NCBI GenBank assembly: GCA_030549775.1
Contig: CM060175.1
Coordinates: 109,484,688 to 109,548,687, forward strand
DNA from: Tamarix chinensis
Taxonomy: Eukaryota; Streptophyta; Magnoliopsida; Caryophyllales; Tamaricaceae
Length of the DNA stretch: 64,000 nt
Direction: 5' to 3'
Each line of letters begins with the position of its first letter. The stretch's first letter is position 1. Both the position numbers and the translations under genes were made by a program. Shown in pieces: positions 11,400 to 22,377 of the stretch. The notes under the pieces were generated by a model. It was not told where the DNA came from. It searched no databases and saw only the letters and a list, made by a program, of their open reading frames with translations.

Positions 11400-12620
11400 C
11401 TATTCTAGAAGATGATGACAATCCAGCTTTAGCAGCAAAACAGAAGATACGGAAGGCAACGTAGCACCCGAATCAAATAACACATATGCTGGCAATGAAT
11501 AACTGGTGAACATACCGTTGATGACATTTAGCTGTCGGTTTGCCTCGGCTTGACTGATGACGTTCAGGTGCCCTCCTGACTGGCCTCCATTCTGAGGGTG
11601 TGGCCTCGATCCCTGTGGTCTTCCTTCTGTCTCTCGAGCTAGGGTACCAGATGGAGCGAGTGCTCTCTGATAGCGCTGCTGATATGAGTCCTGCTGGTGC
11701 TGCTGATAGGCTTGCTGCTGAGGGATCAGTGCTCCTCCCTGCTGAGATGGTCGGTCTTGATTATACTGGAATCGAGGTGGCTTCCAACACTCTGCTGCTT
11801 TGTGTCCCCGCTTCCCACAGTTTAAGCAATTAATTAACTTGCCAACACAGTTCCTTCCTGGATGAACCTGACTACACCTCCCGCATACTGGGCTGCGTGG
11901 TGGTCCTTGGTCTCTATGGTGATCTCTCGGTGGTGGCCTCCTGGACTCTCCGATCCTAGGCTGATTCCTACTCCCGGAACTCTGAGCTTCTGGCTTTCTC
12001 TTCCCAAGAATGGCGGCTTGCTCGTGGACCAGCGTGTCTGCTATGCAGGCACGCTCATACAAGGACGCTAGGTCTGTAAACGGTACGGCACCCATCATGC
12101 GGCGGATGCTGAAATTTAATCCTTGTTCAAACTGGAAGACTATCGTGGACTCGCTTGCGGCGATCCCTGGAGCGAATCGGAGCAACTCCGTAAACCGGGC
12201 ATAATACTGGCGAACCGTCATCGGTCCCTGCGTGAGCTGCATGAACTCCCGAAGCTTATCCCTCCTTAGGCTCTCGGGATAGAATCGAGTACGGAGGGCG
12301 GCCTTAAAAGCCTCCCAAGTAGCTGGAGGGCCCTCTCTAGTACGGAACTCCTCCCACCAGGCGTCTGCTACGCCCCGAAGGAAAAATGCTGCGATGCTAG
12401 GCCGTCGGTTTGGTGGGCAGTCCACTGCCTCGAACGTACGGTCCAGGTCCCGTATCCATCCTTCTAAGACGACAGGATCTTCTTCCCCTGAGTACGTTGG
12501 AGGGCGATGTCCGGTAACCCTCCTTAACCAGTCTTCTTCAGCGCCCTGAGACCGCTGGGTGAACTCTAAGAATGCGGTGACTGCTTCCTCTAGGCGGTTG
12601 ATTCTACCATTGGCTGCCAT
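11400..12620 (-). CDS. gag: Gag polyprotein with truncated protease start
   Basis: The frame is intact, 406 codons, with its ATG about 320 bases after the primer site. Residues ~50-200 look like a Ty3/gypsy capsid domain: the tryptophan pair in 'ADAWWEEFRTREG', then 'TWEAFKAALRTRFYP' and 'LTQGPMTVRQYYARFTELLR'. Residues ~205-245 are basic and disordered. A CCHC zinc knuckle follows ('CLNCGKRGHKAAEC', spacing CX2CX4HX4C), preceded by a second cysteine-rich stretch. After a glutamine-rich linker, 'YVLFDSGAT' is the start of an aspartic protease with its catalytic Asp-Ser-Gly. The frame stops about 20 residues later, so protease is incomplete and no pol follows. Gag would form the particle; enzymes would have to come from another element. 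Codon use is GC-richer than the LTRs around it. Confidence 0.92.
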   Translation of the reverse strand: MAANGRINRLEEAVTAFLEFTQRSQGAEEDWLRRVTGHRPPTYSGEEDPVVLEGWIRDLDRTFEAVDCPPNRRPSIAAFFLRGVADAWWEEFRTREGPPATWEAFKAALRTRFYPESLRRDKLREFMQLTQGPMTVRQYYARFTELLRFAPGIAASESTIVFQFEQGLNFSIRRMMGAVPFTDLASLYERACIADTLVHEQAAILGKRKPEAQSSGSRNQPRIGESRRPPPRDHHRDQGPPRSPVCGRCSQVHPGRNCVGKLINCLNCGKRGHKAAECWKPPRFQYNQDRPSQQGGALIPQQQAYQQHQQDSYQQRYQRALAPSGTLARETEGRPQGSRPHPQNGGQSGGHLNVISQAEANRQLNVINGMFTSYSLPAYVLFDSGATLPSVSSVLLLKLDCHHLLE

Positions 12621-12942
12621 TTTGCTACAACAAAGAAAACATCTTAGAACGAACCTACTGGTTCGAGATTACTTTAAACCAATTTCTTATTTCTAAGGAA
12701 AGCCCTAATCTACCCTTATACTCCTCACCGTGGCCGACTCCAAAACTTAAAACAGAAAGAGTTTCTAATTATAGTGGAATTTCTTTTCAAAATTCGAATA
12801 AATCTTTCAAAATTCATTTCATTTCCCAAAATCAGCTTAAAAAGATTAGAGACCGAAGAGTTTTTAAAACACACCTCAAAATCTAAGAAAATTTTCGTAA
12901 CCACATTTTATTTTTGAAAACGAGCGTGGCCAAAAGGACCAA

Positions 12943-12956
12943 CCGCTCTGATACCA
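12943..12956 (-). promoter_or_regulatory. Primer binding site, initiator Met-tRNA type
   Basis: The minus strand reads TGGTATCAGAGCGG, three bases after the LTR end. The first 12 bases match the sequence expected to pair with the 3' end of plant initiator methionine tRNA. It shows that 12960-17431 is the 5' LTR. Confidence 0.88.
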
Positions 12957-13684
12957 ACTTGTAACACCCCAAAATTTACACAATTTTTTTTTTTTTTAAA
13001 AAAAAGCAATACTCACAAATTAAAACTGTAAATTCTGGGGATGTTACCGCCACACTTAGTACCAGACCAGTTTACTTCTACCGTTCTGGTACCAAGTGCT
13101 AAGGCTAAGAAAACATTATCAGTAATACCATACAAATTCAAATTTATGAAAACAGAAATCAGAGTACGCGTAAGTCTTACATAATTCGAAATACCGGCTA
13201 TTGTTTTTCCAGATAATAACTAAACAACCTTAGTAAAATTGTTTCGACAATTCAAACATAATAAAAGATAACATGAATCATAAATTTAAAGAGGACAATG
13301 GCCACGTCACTCTAAGATTGATCCAGCCCAGTTATCACTCTGCCCCTCCTGATGTCCCATAGACATCGATAGCATCAAAGTAAGTATCTCCTACCTGCAA
13401 CAAATTAGACGGGCCTTCTGCTCGTGGGAATAAGCAGCACCCATGAAACGGGTGATCAGTACGCTACGTACCGAGTAAGGTAACCGAATACTAAGGCCGG
13501 CATATAACACATTAGTTCATATAGGATAATGATCACATACAATTACAACTCATACATACAATACATAGAAGCATAAAGTGACATACATAACTTATAATCA
13601 ACAGTCCACACATAAGGCCCAAAAGGTCCGGATTAACCATTTAATCTTTCTTTTATCAAAAGTCAATTCACGTCATGCTTTTTA

Positions 13685-14120
13685 TCAATCCATGCGAAAA
13701 TAGGAACACCCCACTATTATAACCGGTGGGCCGGACACACATAGGGTAAAACCCTAACCACTATTCCTGACCGGTGGATCGGTCTGGTTCCTGCTCGCCT
13801 CATATCCATGCAAAAACAGGAACACCCCACTATTATAACCGGTGGGCCGGACACACATAGGGTAAAACCCTAACCACTATTCCTGACCGGTGGATCGGTC
13901 TGGTTCCCCTTCGCATGGTGTTTCACTGTAAGTAATTATGTCTTTTAAGAGCTTTAACAATTCTGGTTTGTATTTATTGAGCTCGAGTCACCCCACTATT
14001 ATTGCCGGTGGGCCGGTCACACATAGGACCTCATGTCCTAACCACTATTATTACCGGTGGATCGGTCACATATAGGGTAAAACCCTAACCACTATTCCTG
14101 ACCGGTGGATCGGTCTGGAC
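13685..14120 (-). repeat. Hairpin array, 5' LTR copy
   Basis: This is the counterpart of 7345-7780, with the same seven hairpin units and the same ~117-bp tandem block. It is placed in the predicted leader of the genomic RNA. Confidence 0.8.
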
Positions 14121-14221
14121 CCGGCTCAATACTCTTCCACTTGAAGATATTAGTGTCTTAAGTATTTTATTCAAAAACATTTGACATTCACAAATATTTG
14201 CCCAAACATGCATGACTAATC

Positions 14222-14738
14222 CATGAAAGCCCTAACTCTCATGCAACCCTACTCCATGCAAACCCTATCTCCACAATTCCATGCAAATCTTAGTTCCCAT
14301 GCAAACCCTAACTACACATGGCCCACGCTTCCATGCAACCCTAGCTCCCATGCAAACCCAATCTCCACGTACCACACTCCCATGCAAACCCTAACTCCAC
14401 GTACCTCACATGTGCAAACCCTAGCTTCACATATACCACCCTTCTATGAAAACCCTAATTCATATGCAAACCCTAGCTCCACGTAGACATGCTTCCATGC
14501 GACCCAGATCCCCATGCAACATTAATTCCATGTAGGCATGTTCTTATGAAACCCTAATCCACATGCAAAACCCTAACTCCACATTAATTCATGCAAACCC
14601 TAATATTATGTTATTTCATGCACACCTTCAACTTCTTGCTATTCCATGCAAACCCTAGTATCATTCCCTTCCGTGCAAATCCTAGCACCATGCCATCTCA
14701 TGCAAACCCTAGTACCATCCTCATACATGCAAAGCCTA
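14222..14738 (-). repeat. Telobox array, 5' LTR copy
   Basis: This is the same ~20-unit CATGCAAACCCTA array as at 7880-8396, unchanged as far as I can read. In the 5' LTR it lies in transcribed leader. Confidence 0.8.
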
Positions 14739-15224
14739 AATCATATATCACTTCAGGTCATACATTAATGACATAAGCATACACATATTTTTCATGGCAC
14801 ATGACATTCACAATAACATACTTCAACTTCATAACCATGTCGCATGCATAATCAATAAGAATAACGAACATAGATTACATAGCATGTCATATTCATAATA
14901 CATGCAAACACATAAATGACCTTAGTAGACCCTTACCTAAAACGTCACCGGTCTTGGTGCACGCTCCTATTCCAGTTGAGGGATTTGATTGGGTTCGCCT
15001 ATTATATCGAAGCATAATAGAATTAGACCCTCTTATATAATTTTATTATCCTCTAACTTATTCCAAGATTTATTTTTTTTTTATTAAAATACTACTACTT
15101 AAAAATTAACTATAGAAACTATTACAATTAATTTATTATTTTCATTCGAAGAGGGTGGTGATACAAGGGTTTCTACCCTTCACCAAAATATTAACAATAA
15201 TAGTAATAATACTAATACTAATAC

Positions 15225-15259
<35 letters not shown>

Positions 15260-16293
15260 TTATTAATAACACTCTTATTTGTAGGATATTAATATTAATA
15301 ATACCATAATTCTTTAAATTACAAGGTGGCTTTCAAAATTACTCCGTTTAATAATAACACTATTCAAAATGTAATAATGATATTAATATTATATATATAC
15401 TTATAATATAAAGTTAATAAGGATAATAATAATAATAATAATATGATTAGAAGTAATGTTAAAAATGTTAATAATATTAATAAAAAGTAAAAGTGCGAGG
15501 ATTAATTAAAATATTAAGTTTATGAACCTCCTGGAATAATTACAATATCAATCCAATAATTACACTACTAATAAAAATCTTAATATTATTATTATTAATA
15601 ACATTAAACATGTAAAATTTTAATTAAATAAGTAAAGGCCGAGATGAATAATATTTCTTACTCAATAATACTCCCATACCTGTAACAAAATTTTAGAAAT
15701 TAGATACAGTCAATATTACTAATAATAATAATTATAATAATAATAATTAAAGTTGAAATAACACTAAAATTTAGACTAAAAATACAATAATTATCAATAA
15801 TTCAAAACTAAGTGTTTAAAATGTCTAGGGTTTCACCTTGAGTCGGAGGATGTGGGTGGAACCGGCGGTGGCTCCCGGAGGTGGCCGGAAAATGGATCTA
15901 AGAGGGTAAAAATGAAGAAAAAGAGGTGAGGAGGAAGGAGAAAAATAAAATAAATCTATGGGGCTGTGGAGGAGATTTATAAGGAGTTAATGGTTGGTTT
16001 GGAAGGTGGTAAAAGCGGCGGATGTGGTGGTGGCTGGCGTTTCAAGGTCTCGGGGTGGAATTTTCTGGTGAGATAACTAGCCAACTTTACACGATTATGG
16101 AGGTTTGTACAAGGTGAATCGAAGGTCGTGGATGTTCTAGTTAATTAGAGGGTGTTGCAGGGAAGAGATTGGGATGAAGAGAAGGCGTTGAAGTTAGCCA
16201 GATATGGAGGAAGAGTCGTCTAAAGAAGCGGTGGCGCTCGGGCGATGCTTAGGGTTTCGAGGAAAGAAAATCCCGAACCCAGGCCATAAGAGA

Positions 16294-16304
16294 GGTATTT
16301 ATAT
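16294..16304 (-). promoter_or_regulatory. TATA box, 5' LTR of gag-only element
   Basis: The minus strand reads ATATAAATACC. As part of the 5' LTR this is the box expected to drive the genomic transcript. The inferred start near 16265 lies in a 'cgaaaccctaagc' context on the sense strand. Confidence 0.7.
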
Positions 16305-18247
16305 TGTTGGAGCTTAAGTACGAGTTGGGGAAGTTATCAGGGGGTCAAAGCTGGTGAGAATCGTGATGGTTATGGCGTCGATTGGGCGGCAAAATTTTCA
16401 AATTTTGCCCGACACTTCGTGAGAAGAATGGAGCAAACGAGCGGGAGAGAGAGGCAGTTGAGGGCTTCAAATGATCGTGCAGACCGAAAGGAAGAAAACG
16501 AGCGGGAGAAGAGTCGGTCACGCCACGTGTGGCCGGCAACGCCATTTCCGGGGAAGAGAGGGAGGTGGGTGGTTATGGCGTCGGGCGGGAGGAGGAAGAA
16601 GAAGAGGGGAGGGGCTGGCCGGCCGGTTCGCAGGGGAGAAAAGAAGGAAAAAGGGAGGGCAGGCCGGGCGGTTCGCGCGACATAAATCGTCGTTTAATGA
16701 AACGACGAGTTTAGGTGTAAAAAGGGTTGAAGAACGGCGTTCCGTTCTACCGCGCAACGGTAATAAGGCTAAATCAAGACGCAGCGTTTAAGAGAAGGAA
16801 GAAGTAAAACGCGGCGTGGAAAGAATGGGGGCGGCGACGACGCGCGGGCCGGGCCGCGCCGAAGGAAAAGGAAAGAAGAAAAGGAATTGGGCCGCGCAAC
16901 AGGCCCAATTCGGCGAAGAAGAAGAAAAAGAAAGAAAAGGAAAGAAAAAGGAAAAGAAAGAAAAGGAAAAAGGGAAAAAATGAAAGAGAAATAATTATGT
17001 GGGGTCAAATTAAATAAATATGAATATTTAGGATATTTAAAAATAATAATATTTAAATAAAATAAATTTTAAATCCCTTTTTAGGCTAACATAGGCTTTT
17101 TAAAGGATTTTTTCCAAAATTTTCATTTTAAACTAATAAATCCCTCAAATTTTATTTAATTTATTTATTTATAAAATTAAAATTAATTTGAAACTATTTT
17201 ATCTTTCTTAATTTGAATAAAATAATTTATTTAAATAATTTCCAAATTTAAATCTTTAATTAGATAATATGCCCAAATTTCCTTTACTTAACCTATTTAT
17301 AAAAATTTCTTATTAAATTGCCATAATAAATTTCCTTTTATTTTAATAAAATAATTTATTAAATTAAAATTTTAAATACAACCTTATTTAAATATAATAT
17401 TTAAAAATTAGAAAAATATCGGGGCATTTCAATACCCCTCCCCACTCCCTCCTTTCCTCTATTTCTCTCTATCAATCAACTCTCCCAGCCTTACTCGCAC
17501 CACCCAAACAATTGCCGCCACTACCGCCACCAAACCATGCTACTGTCACCACACCCTCCCTTCCTCTTCCTTACATCATCCTACACCCAATGAACCACTT
17601 CCCTACCCTTCCTTCCCCTTCCTTTTCTCTCCCCACCTATGTAAAGTGGGCAGTTCGAGCTACCCTTTTGTACCTCCCTCCGCCACTAGCGCCGCCCTAC
17701 GCCACCACCGCATATACCAACACCTTCCCTGCCTCCCTTCCTACCCAGAAAATCCTACCTTTCCTTACCGCACCCCCACTTCCCTCTTTCTCCCTTCTTC
17801 TTTATTCTTTGTTCTTTTTTCTTCTTCTTGGCCACCATCACTACCACCACCGAACTACCGTCATGAGGCCGCTGTCACCACCACAAGCTACATAACCCTA
17901 GGAACCCTACCCGCCTTCTCTTTTTCCAACCCCAAAGCTGCTTCTTTACATCTCCTCCACCACCAATGTCGTGTTGCCGCCCCTTCACCTGTTGTCCCTT
18001 ATGGTTGTGCCCTTCTCCTTCTTACTTCTTAGTATATTTTATTTTAATAATTTGTTATTATTAACATTATTATTATTATTACTATTATTAGTATTATTAT
18101 TATTATTTGGTTAAGGAAATAAAGAAAAGGGAAAAAGAATTAGGAAGAAGGTGAAATGACCTAGTGATGCTCTCTTTATAGGTTTTGAGCAAACCCTTCC
18201 CCGTGAGGAGGCGTAGGATTTGTGTTTCAAGCCCGAAGTCCAATTAG

Positions 18248-19805
18248 GTAAGGATATGGTTAAGGCTCGGGTTATGTTATAAATCTTGTATGTATGGGTG
18301 TATTGGTATGTTATGTGTGAATATATGTGAATGTGAACTAATTATGTGTGTGGTGTAGCTTGGCTTGTAAGGAGAAAAGGTATGGTGAGCATGATTTGTA
18401 TTATGTGAAATATGTGTGATATAACTTGTTATGGATGACATGTTCTTATGTATGGTTGACATGTTATAACATGTATGCTTAGAGGCCTTAGGTTAGTTTG
18501 AGTGGTTATGGGGGATTAAAGAAAGTAAAGAGGGTGGAGTAAGTGAGGAGAATTAAGGAACGCCCTAAGTGTATTATGGAACATGGTAGAGAAAATAAAA
18601 AGAAGAAGATAATAAAATGAAGGGTTAGGGTAAAATATTGCAGAGGAAGTATGATCCTTGCATGTGGTGTGTCAAATGGAAGGTATGAGTCAAGTTAAAT
18701 TGAGTGTAGAGTTGTTTAGGAGAAGAGGGTGTGGAGGAAAAAGGAAAAAATTAGAGTTTTTGAGGATGACCAACTAGGGTATCATTATCACATGTAGGAG
18801 TTGAGGAGTTGGGTTGTGAGGTTTGGATTGGGTTCATTACGGTGATGGTGTTGGAATCAAAGGGGAATGTGGCCTGAGTAAGAAAAGGAGAGGTTAGGGT
18901 CACATAGGCCAGATTAGGGTTTCAAGAAAAAACCTCAGTGGGCGATGGTGAGCATAGGTAGAGAAATGGGAAAGTGGGCCTTGACCTATATTTGTGGGGT
19001 TCTAAATTCGTTGTGAGTATGGTGGAAGGTGTACGGGGATCCTAGAGTCTTGGGGGATGTAGAGGTCCCAGATAAGGGATAGGGTATTTCAGGGAGTCCG
19101 AGTTGGTAGGGTGGTAATGAGTCGAGAGTGCCTGTTGGGGTGTGTATGTCTAGATAAGGGTTACTAGTTGAATAAGACATGAATAAAATACTAATCACTT
19201 AAAGTGGAAGATTATTGAGCCTGACCCAGACTTAAGATGTTTACTGCCATTTCACTGGCTATAATAGTGGTCAAGTGTGTTTTGCTCTGGAGTAGCATTA
19301 TCGTTCCACCGGTTATAATAGTGGAAGTTCCGAGCTCAATAAGTTAAACCTTGGATGATAATAATTTATGGAAAAAAAACTAATTACTTATAGTGGAAAA
19401 CCACATGGGTCGAGACCAAACTTGGAATGTTTACTGTTCCACCGGTTATAATAGTGGCTAGGAGCGTCTTGCCTTAGAGATGTTCATGATTATCATTCCA
19501 TCGACTATAATAGTGGCTAAGCGTGTTCTTTCCTAGAGTAGTTATTTCTGTTCCATCGGCCATAATAGTGGAGTATTCGTACTCACGCAGATATAATTCG
19601 AGAGATACGTAAAGATGGTACTAATGGCTTAAAATATGATAGAGGTGATTAATTTAATAAACCTACTACTTTCATTATTTTCATTTTATGCGCCATATAC
19701 TATCATAGCTATATGGTCACCTTACTCAGTACATAACGTACCGATCACCTCTATCATGGGTGTTACTCATTCCCATGAGCAGTGACCCCTGCTGAGTCTG
19801 TGTAG
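18248..19805 (+). other. Putative leader intron of the outer solo LTR
   Basis: The donor 'AATTAG/GTAAGG' at 18248 and the acceptor 'CTGTGTAG/GTAGG' ending at 19805 are 1558 bases apart, close to the 1542 of the nested element although the interior is strongly diverged. Hairpin units lie inside, reading TTCCACCGGTTATAATAGTG here. Confidence 0.45.
19245..19580 (+). repeat. Hairpin array in the outer solo LTR
   Basis: Five or so units near 19245, 19307, 19437, 19495 and 19550 combine TTCCAC with a downstream GTGGAA or GTGG, separated by ~10 bases of CCGGTTATAATA. The stem pairing is kept even where the loop sequence has changed. Confidence 0.7.
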
Positions 19806-20142
19806 GTAGGTGATGAGGCCCGTGAGAATTTTGATGCTTATGATGAGTTGGTCGGAATATAGTGACGTTCTGAAGTTCTGGAGACAGGGCCAAAGAGGGT
19901 GTTCTCCGGACTACTTATCTTTTATATTTTCTATGGTTTTTATTCCCCCGTAACAGGACGTATCTTGTATTTCATTTCACTCATGTATTAAACTTGATTT
20001 TTGCACACTTTGGTTTCTATATTTAATGTTCAACTTTTTATATTTTTAATCATCTCCTATTACTGTCCCTTGTATCTTTTAACCTTATGGTTAGTATAAG
20101 GTTGGTCAGGGGTCAAATGTATTTTAGGGATGTTACACTTTA

Positions 20143-22377
20143 ACACAATAGAGAGATAATAGTAGTCGTGTAAGTGATGAGTATATATTTTGACATGTTT
20201 TATATTCCTTTAATCTCAGTTTTAGAAATTTTATTTGAATAATATATATGAATGATTATAATTTTAAAATTAAAAAATATTATAAATTTTATTATTTGAT
20301 CTAAAATGATATAAATTAAATAAATTTAAAATATAAAATTATTTATTAAATTTTTTAATTTTATTTTATAAAAAAAAATATATATAAACTTAGGCCCTTG
20401 GACCGTCAACCAAGGACTGAAGTCCCAAAGGCCTAGAAAGAAAAAATGACGCACGACATAAAAGCTTCACGGGAGAAACGGAACGAGCAAGCTGCGACAG
20501 AAGCTAGCAAGGGAAAAAAATCAAGAAAGAAAAAAAAATGTTGCAAGAGGGCAGCCACAGAGAGAGAGGGGCAGCATAAAGTCTGCAGGAGAAATAGTGG
20601 CCGAACGAAATGAATAAAAAAAAAAGTGCGATGCTCAGCAGAAAGTGAAGTCAGCGACGCAGGAAAGAGAGGGCAGCCTGTAGAACAAATCTAGAGGAAC
20701 AAAACGAAAAATGAGAGAAAAGGAGTCAGCCGCCGAGGCACAGAAGGGAGGCTGTGAAGAAGAAGAAGAAGAAGAAGAAAAGAAAAGCTACATGGAAATC
20801 AACGCAGCTGGAGAGAGAGAGAAGTAGAGAGAAAAAAATATCGAAAATTTATTTTAGATGAAATTTAATATATTTTCATCTGAATAAAATTTTAAACTTT
20901 CATTCATAATTAATTATGGTTATTTTTTTTCTTATTTTTTATATATATTTTTGTATAATTAATTTGATTATTATGACAGACTAATTATTTATTACTAGGG
21001 AATAGACTGAAACCCTAGATTATGACTTGAGATATGATGTAATTTTTCTTTGTTTTATGAGATTGTTCTTTAGCTCTATTTTAATTGCTATCGTTTATAT
21101 ATATGATTCTGTCAAGTATAATTTATATGGTGCATGCCTAATTCTGGTTTTCTTATAGTGACAGTATGTAGAATTATTTACCTATAATGTGGCCATATAA
21201 ATATGCTACAATTTATATGTATAAATTGCAGTTAGGTTAGATAATAACTCACCTAATATTTTTGTGATTCTAACAAAAGTAGTGGAACGTTTAGATATGT
21301 ATGAGTCAAAGGAGAGAAATACAGCTAGATATGGTTATTGTACTAGTTTGGATACTTAGATTGACATCCTTCCAATTATATGTAATGCATTAAATCGAAT
21401 TAAATATAGGATATGCTTGTTGCTTCTATATTGCTATTATTTGATAAGATTAATATTAGCGCTCTATCGTATTAATTATTTTAGAGAAGTAATATAAGTC
21501 GTATAAACTTGCTTTTGGTTTACAACTTGGTCAATCTCTCATAATTATACGATGACCTAGAAATTATTATTATATTTTGATATAATCTAAGGTTGGTTTT
21601 GGTTTTCCTAGAATATTTATCATATTTGTGGTTATCCATTATTTTTATTTTTATTATTTTATTTATCACTTTTATTACTTTATATTTTTAAAACCTCCAT
21701 TAGTATTTTCTTATTTATTCATTTTATGTGATTTAGATTTTTTTGAGCTAGTTAAATAGAGTGAGCTCTCTCAATCCCCGATATATAACGATATACTTAT
21801 TTACTAATACTAAAATTGTCAAAAAGATTATTTAAATTGTGTGCTAGCTGTCGCCACACTAGTAAGGCTTAAAAGCTAAGGTTGAGTATGTCAGAGCTAA
21901 ATGACAAAAAACTTAACAAAAGTTTTGGTTGAATGGAAATTAACCAAGTTATAAATATAATTTACTTTAGTTATAAGGCCAATTGGATGGTAGCTAGTAG
22001 TTAGAGGTTTATTATAATTAATTTTAGATAATTAAATTGTAAGAAAAGCCAAATAATGTACATTTATGATTAAAAAAAGCAAAAAAATTCCAAAAATCAT
22101 AAAAACTTATGGAAATGTGTGAAATCATTTTAGGAACGATACATACATACATGATACATACATACAATATTTTGTATCATAGTTGATTTAAAGACCAAAA
22201 AAATAAAATAGATGAAATAAGAGAAATCATCTAATTATGAAAATAAAATGTATTATGCTTTAACAATTCAGAAGAAATGAATAAATGCTTTAACAGTTTG
22301 TTAAGAATATTAAGAATGATTAGTGGGGTTAATTACACAAGGTGAATAAGGTTAATTGCAGTTGTTTTATATGGAAC
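20143..22377. other. Unassigned intergenic stretch
   Basis: No gene is supported. About 20440-20850 is purine-rich with short GC-balanced words ('gcagccacagagagagagg'). A GAA microsatellite is at 20757-20780. From 20880 the DNA is AT-rich. 'gatacatacatacatgatac' near 22138 is a short local repeat. It may contain old transposon debris, but I could not define termini. Confidence 0.35.

Larger units (their letters stand above)
13395..14936 (-). other. Putative LTR leader intron (5' LTR copy)
   Basis: This is the same donor (14936) and acceptor (13395) as in the other LTR, again 1542 bases apart. In this copy the intron would sit in the genomic RNA leader, between a ~1.3-kb first exon and ~435 bases of U5 leading to the primer site and gag. 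Confidence 0.5.
6620..17431 (-). mobile_element. Complete non-autonomous Ty3/gypsy element with giant LTRs
   Basis: This is a full 10,812-bp retrotransposon in minus orientation, flanked by perfect ATACC duplications (6615-6619 and 17432-17436). Its LTRs (6620-11093 and 12960-17431) begin with TG and end with CA on either strand. The internal part is only 1866 bp: primer site, one gag frame of 406 codons ending just inside protease, and a polypurine tract. Reverse transcriptase, RNase H and integrase are absent. The two LTRs differ, as far as I can see, only in lengths of T, A and TAA runs, so insertion was recent. Movement must have used enzymes from a relative. The Gag type (gypsy capsid fold, CCHC knuckle, DSGA protease start) fits chromoviruses such as the Tekay/Del group, but lineage assignment is tentative. 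Confidence 0.93.
12960..17431 (-). repeat. 5' LTR (sense) of the gag-only element
   Basis: The LTR is 4472 bp, next to the primer site. In sense direction, U3 runs from 17431 to about 16305 and is rich in pyrimidine, with a GC-rich section containing CACGTG G-box cores (16524-16529 by offset from the other copy). TATA lies at 16294-16304, so transcription should start near 16265. R plus U5 is then about 3.3 kb. It holds (TTA)n-rich DNA, a splice-donor-like site at 14936, a telobox array, hairpin arrays, an acceptor-like site at 13395 and about 435 further bases to the LTR end. Confidence 0.92.
5759..20137 (+). mobile_element. Solo LTR, Ty3/gypsy type, split by a nested element
   Basis: The terminal 5-bp duplications are CTTTA at 5754-5758 and 20138-20142. 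The 5' terminus reads TATAATACCC, probably TG decayed to TA, and the 3' terminus reads GGGATGTTACA. Removing the nested element and one copy of its target duplication leaves about 3562 bp. No internal region (primer site, gag or pol) is left, so this is a solo LTR, the usual product of LTR-LTR recombination. On the plus strand it has a pyrimidine-rich U3 (about 6000-6610 and 17437-17560), a TATA box at the nested insertion point, a (TTA)n tract at 18060-18110, a splice-donor-like site at 18248, a hairpin array at 19245-19580 and an acceptor-like site at 19805. Confidence 0.88.

Noticed and set aside
11600..12204. Plus-strand frames opposite gag
   Set aside because: Antisense shadows of the gag coding region.
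17512..18032. 127- and 128-codon frames rich in P, S, T and H
   Set aside because: CT-rich leader of the solo LTR; low complexity, two overlapping frames.
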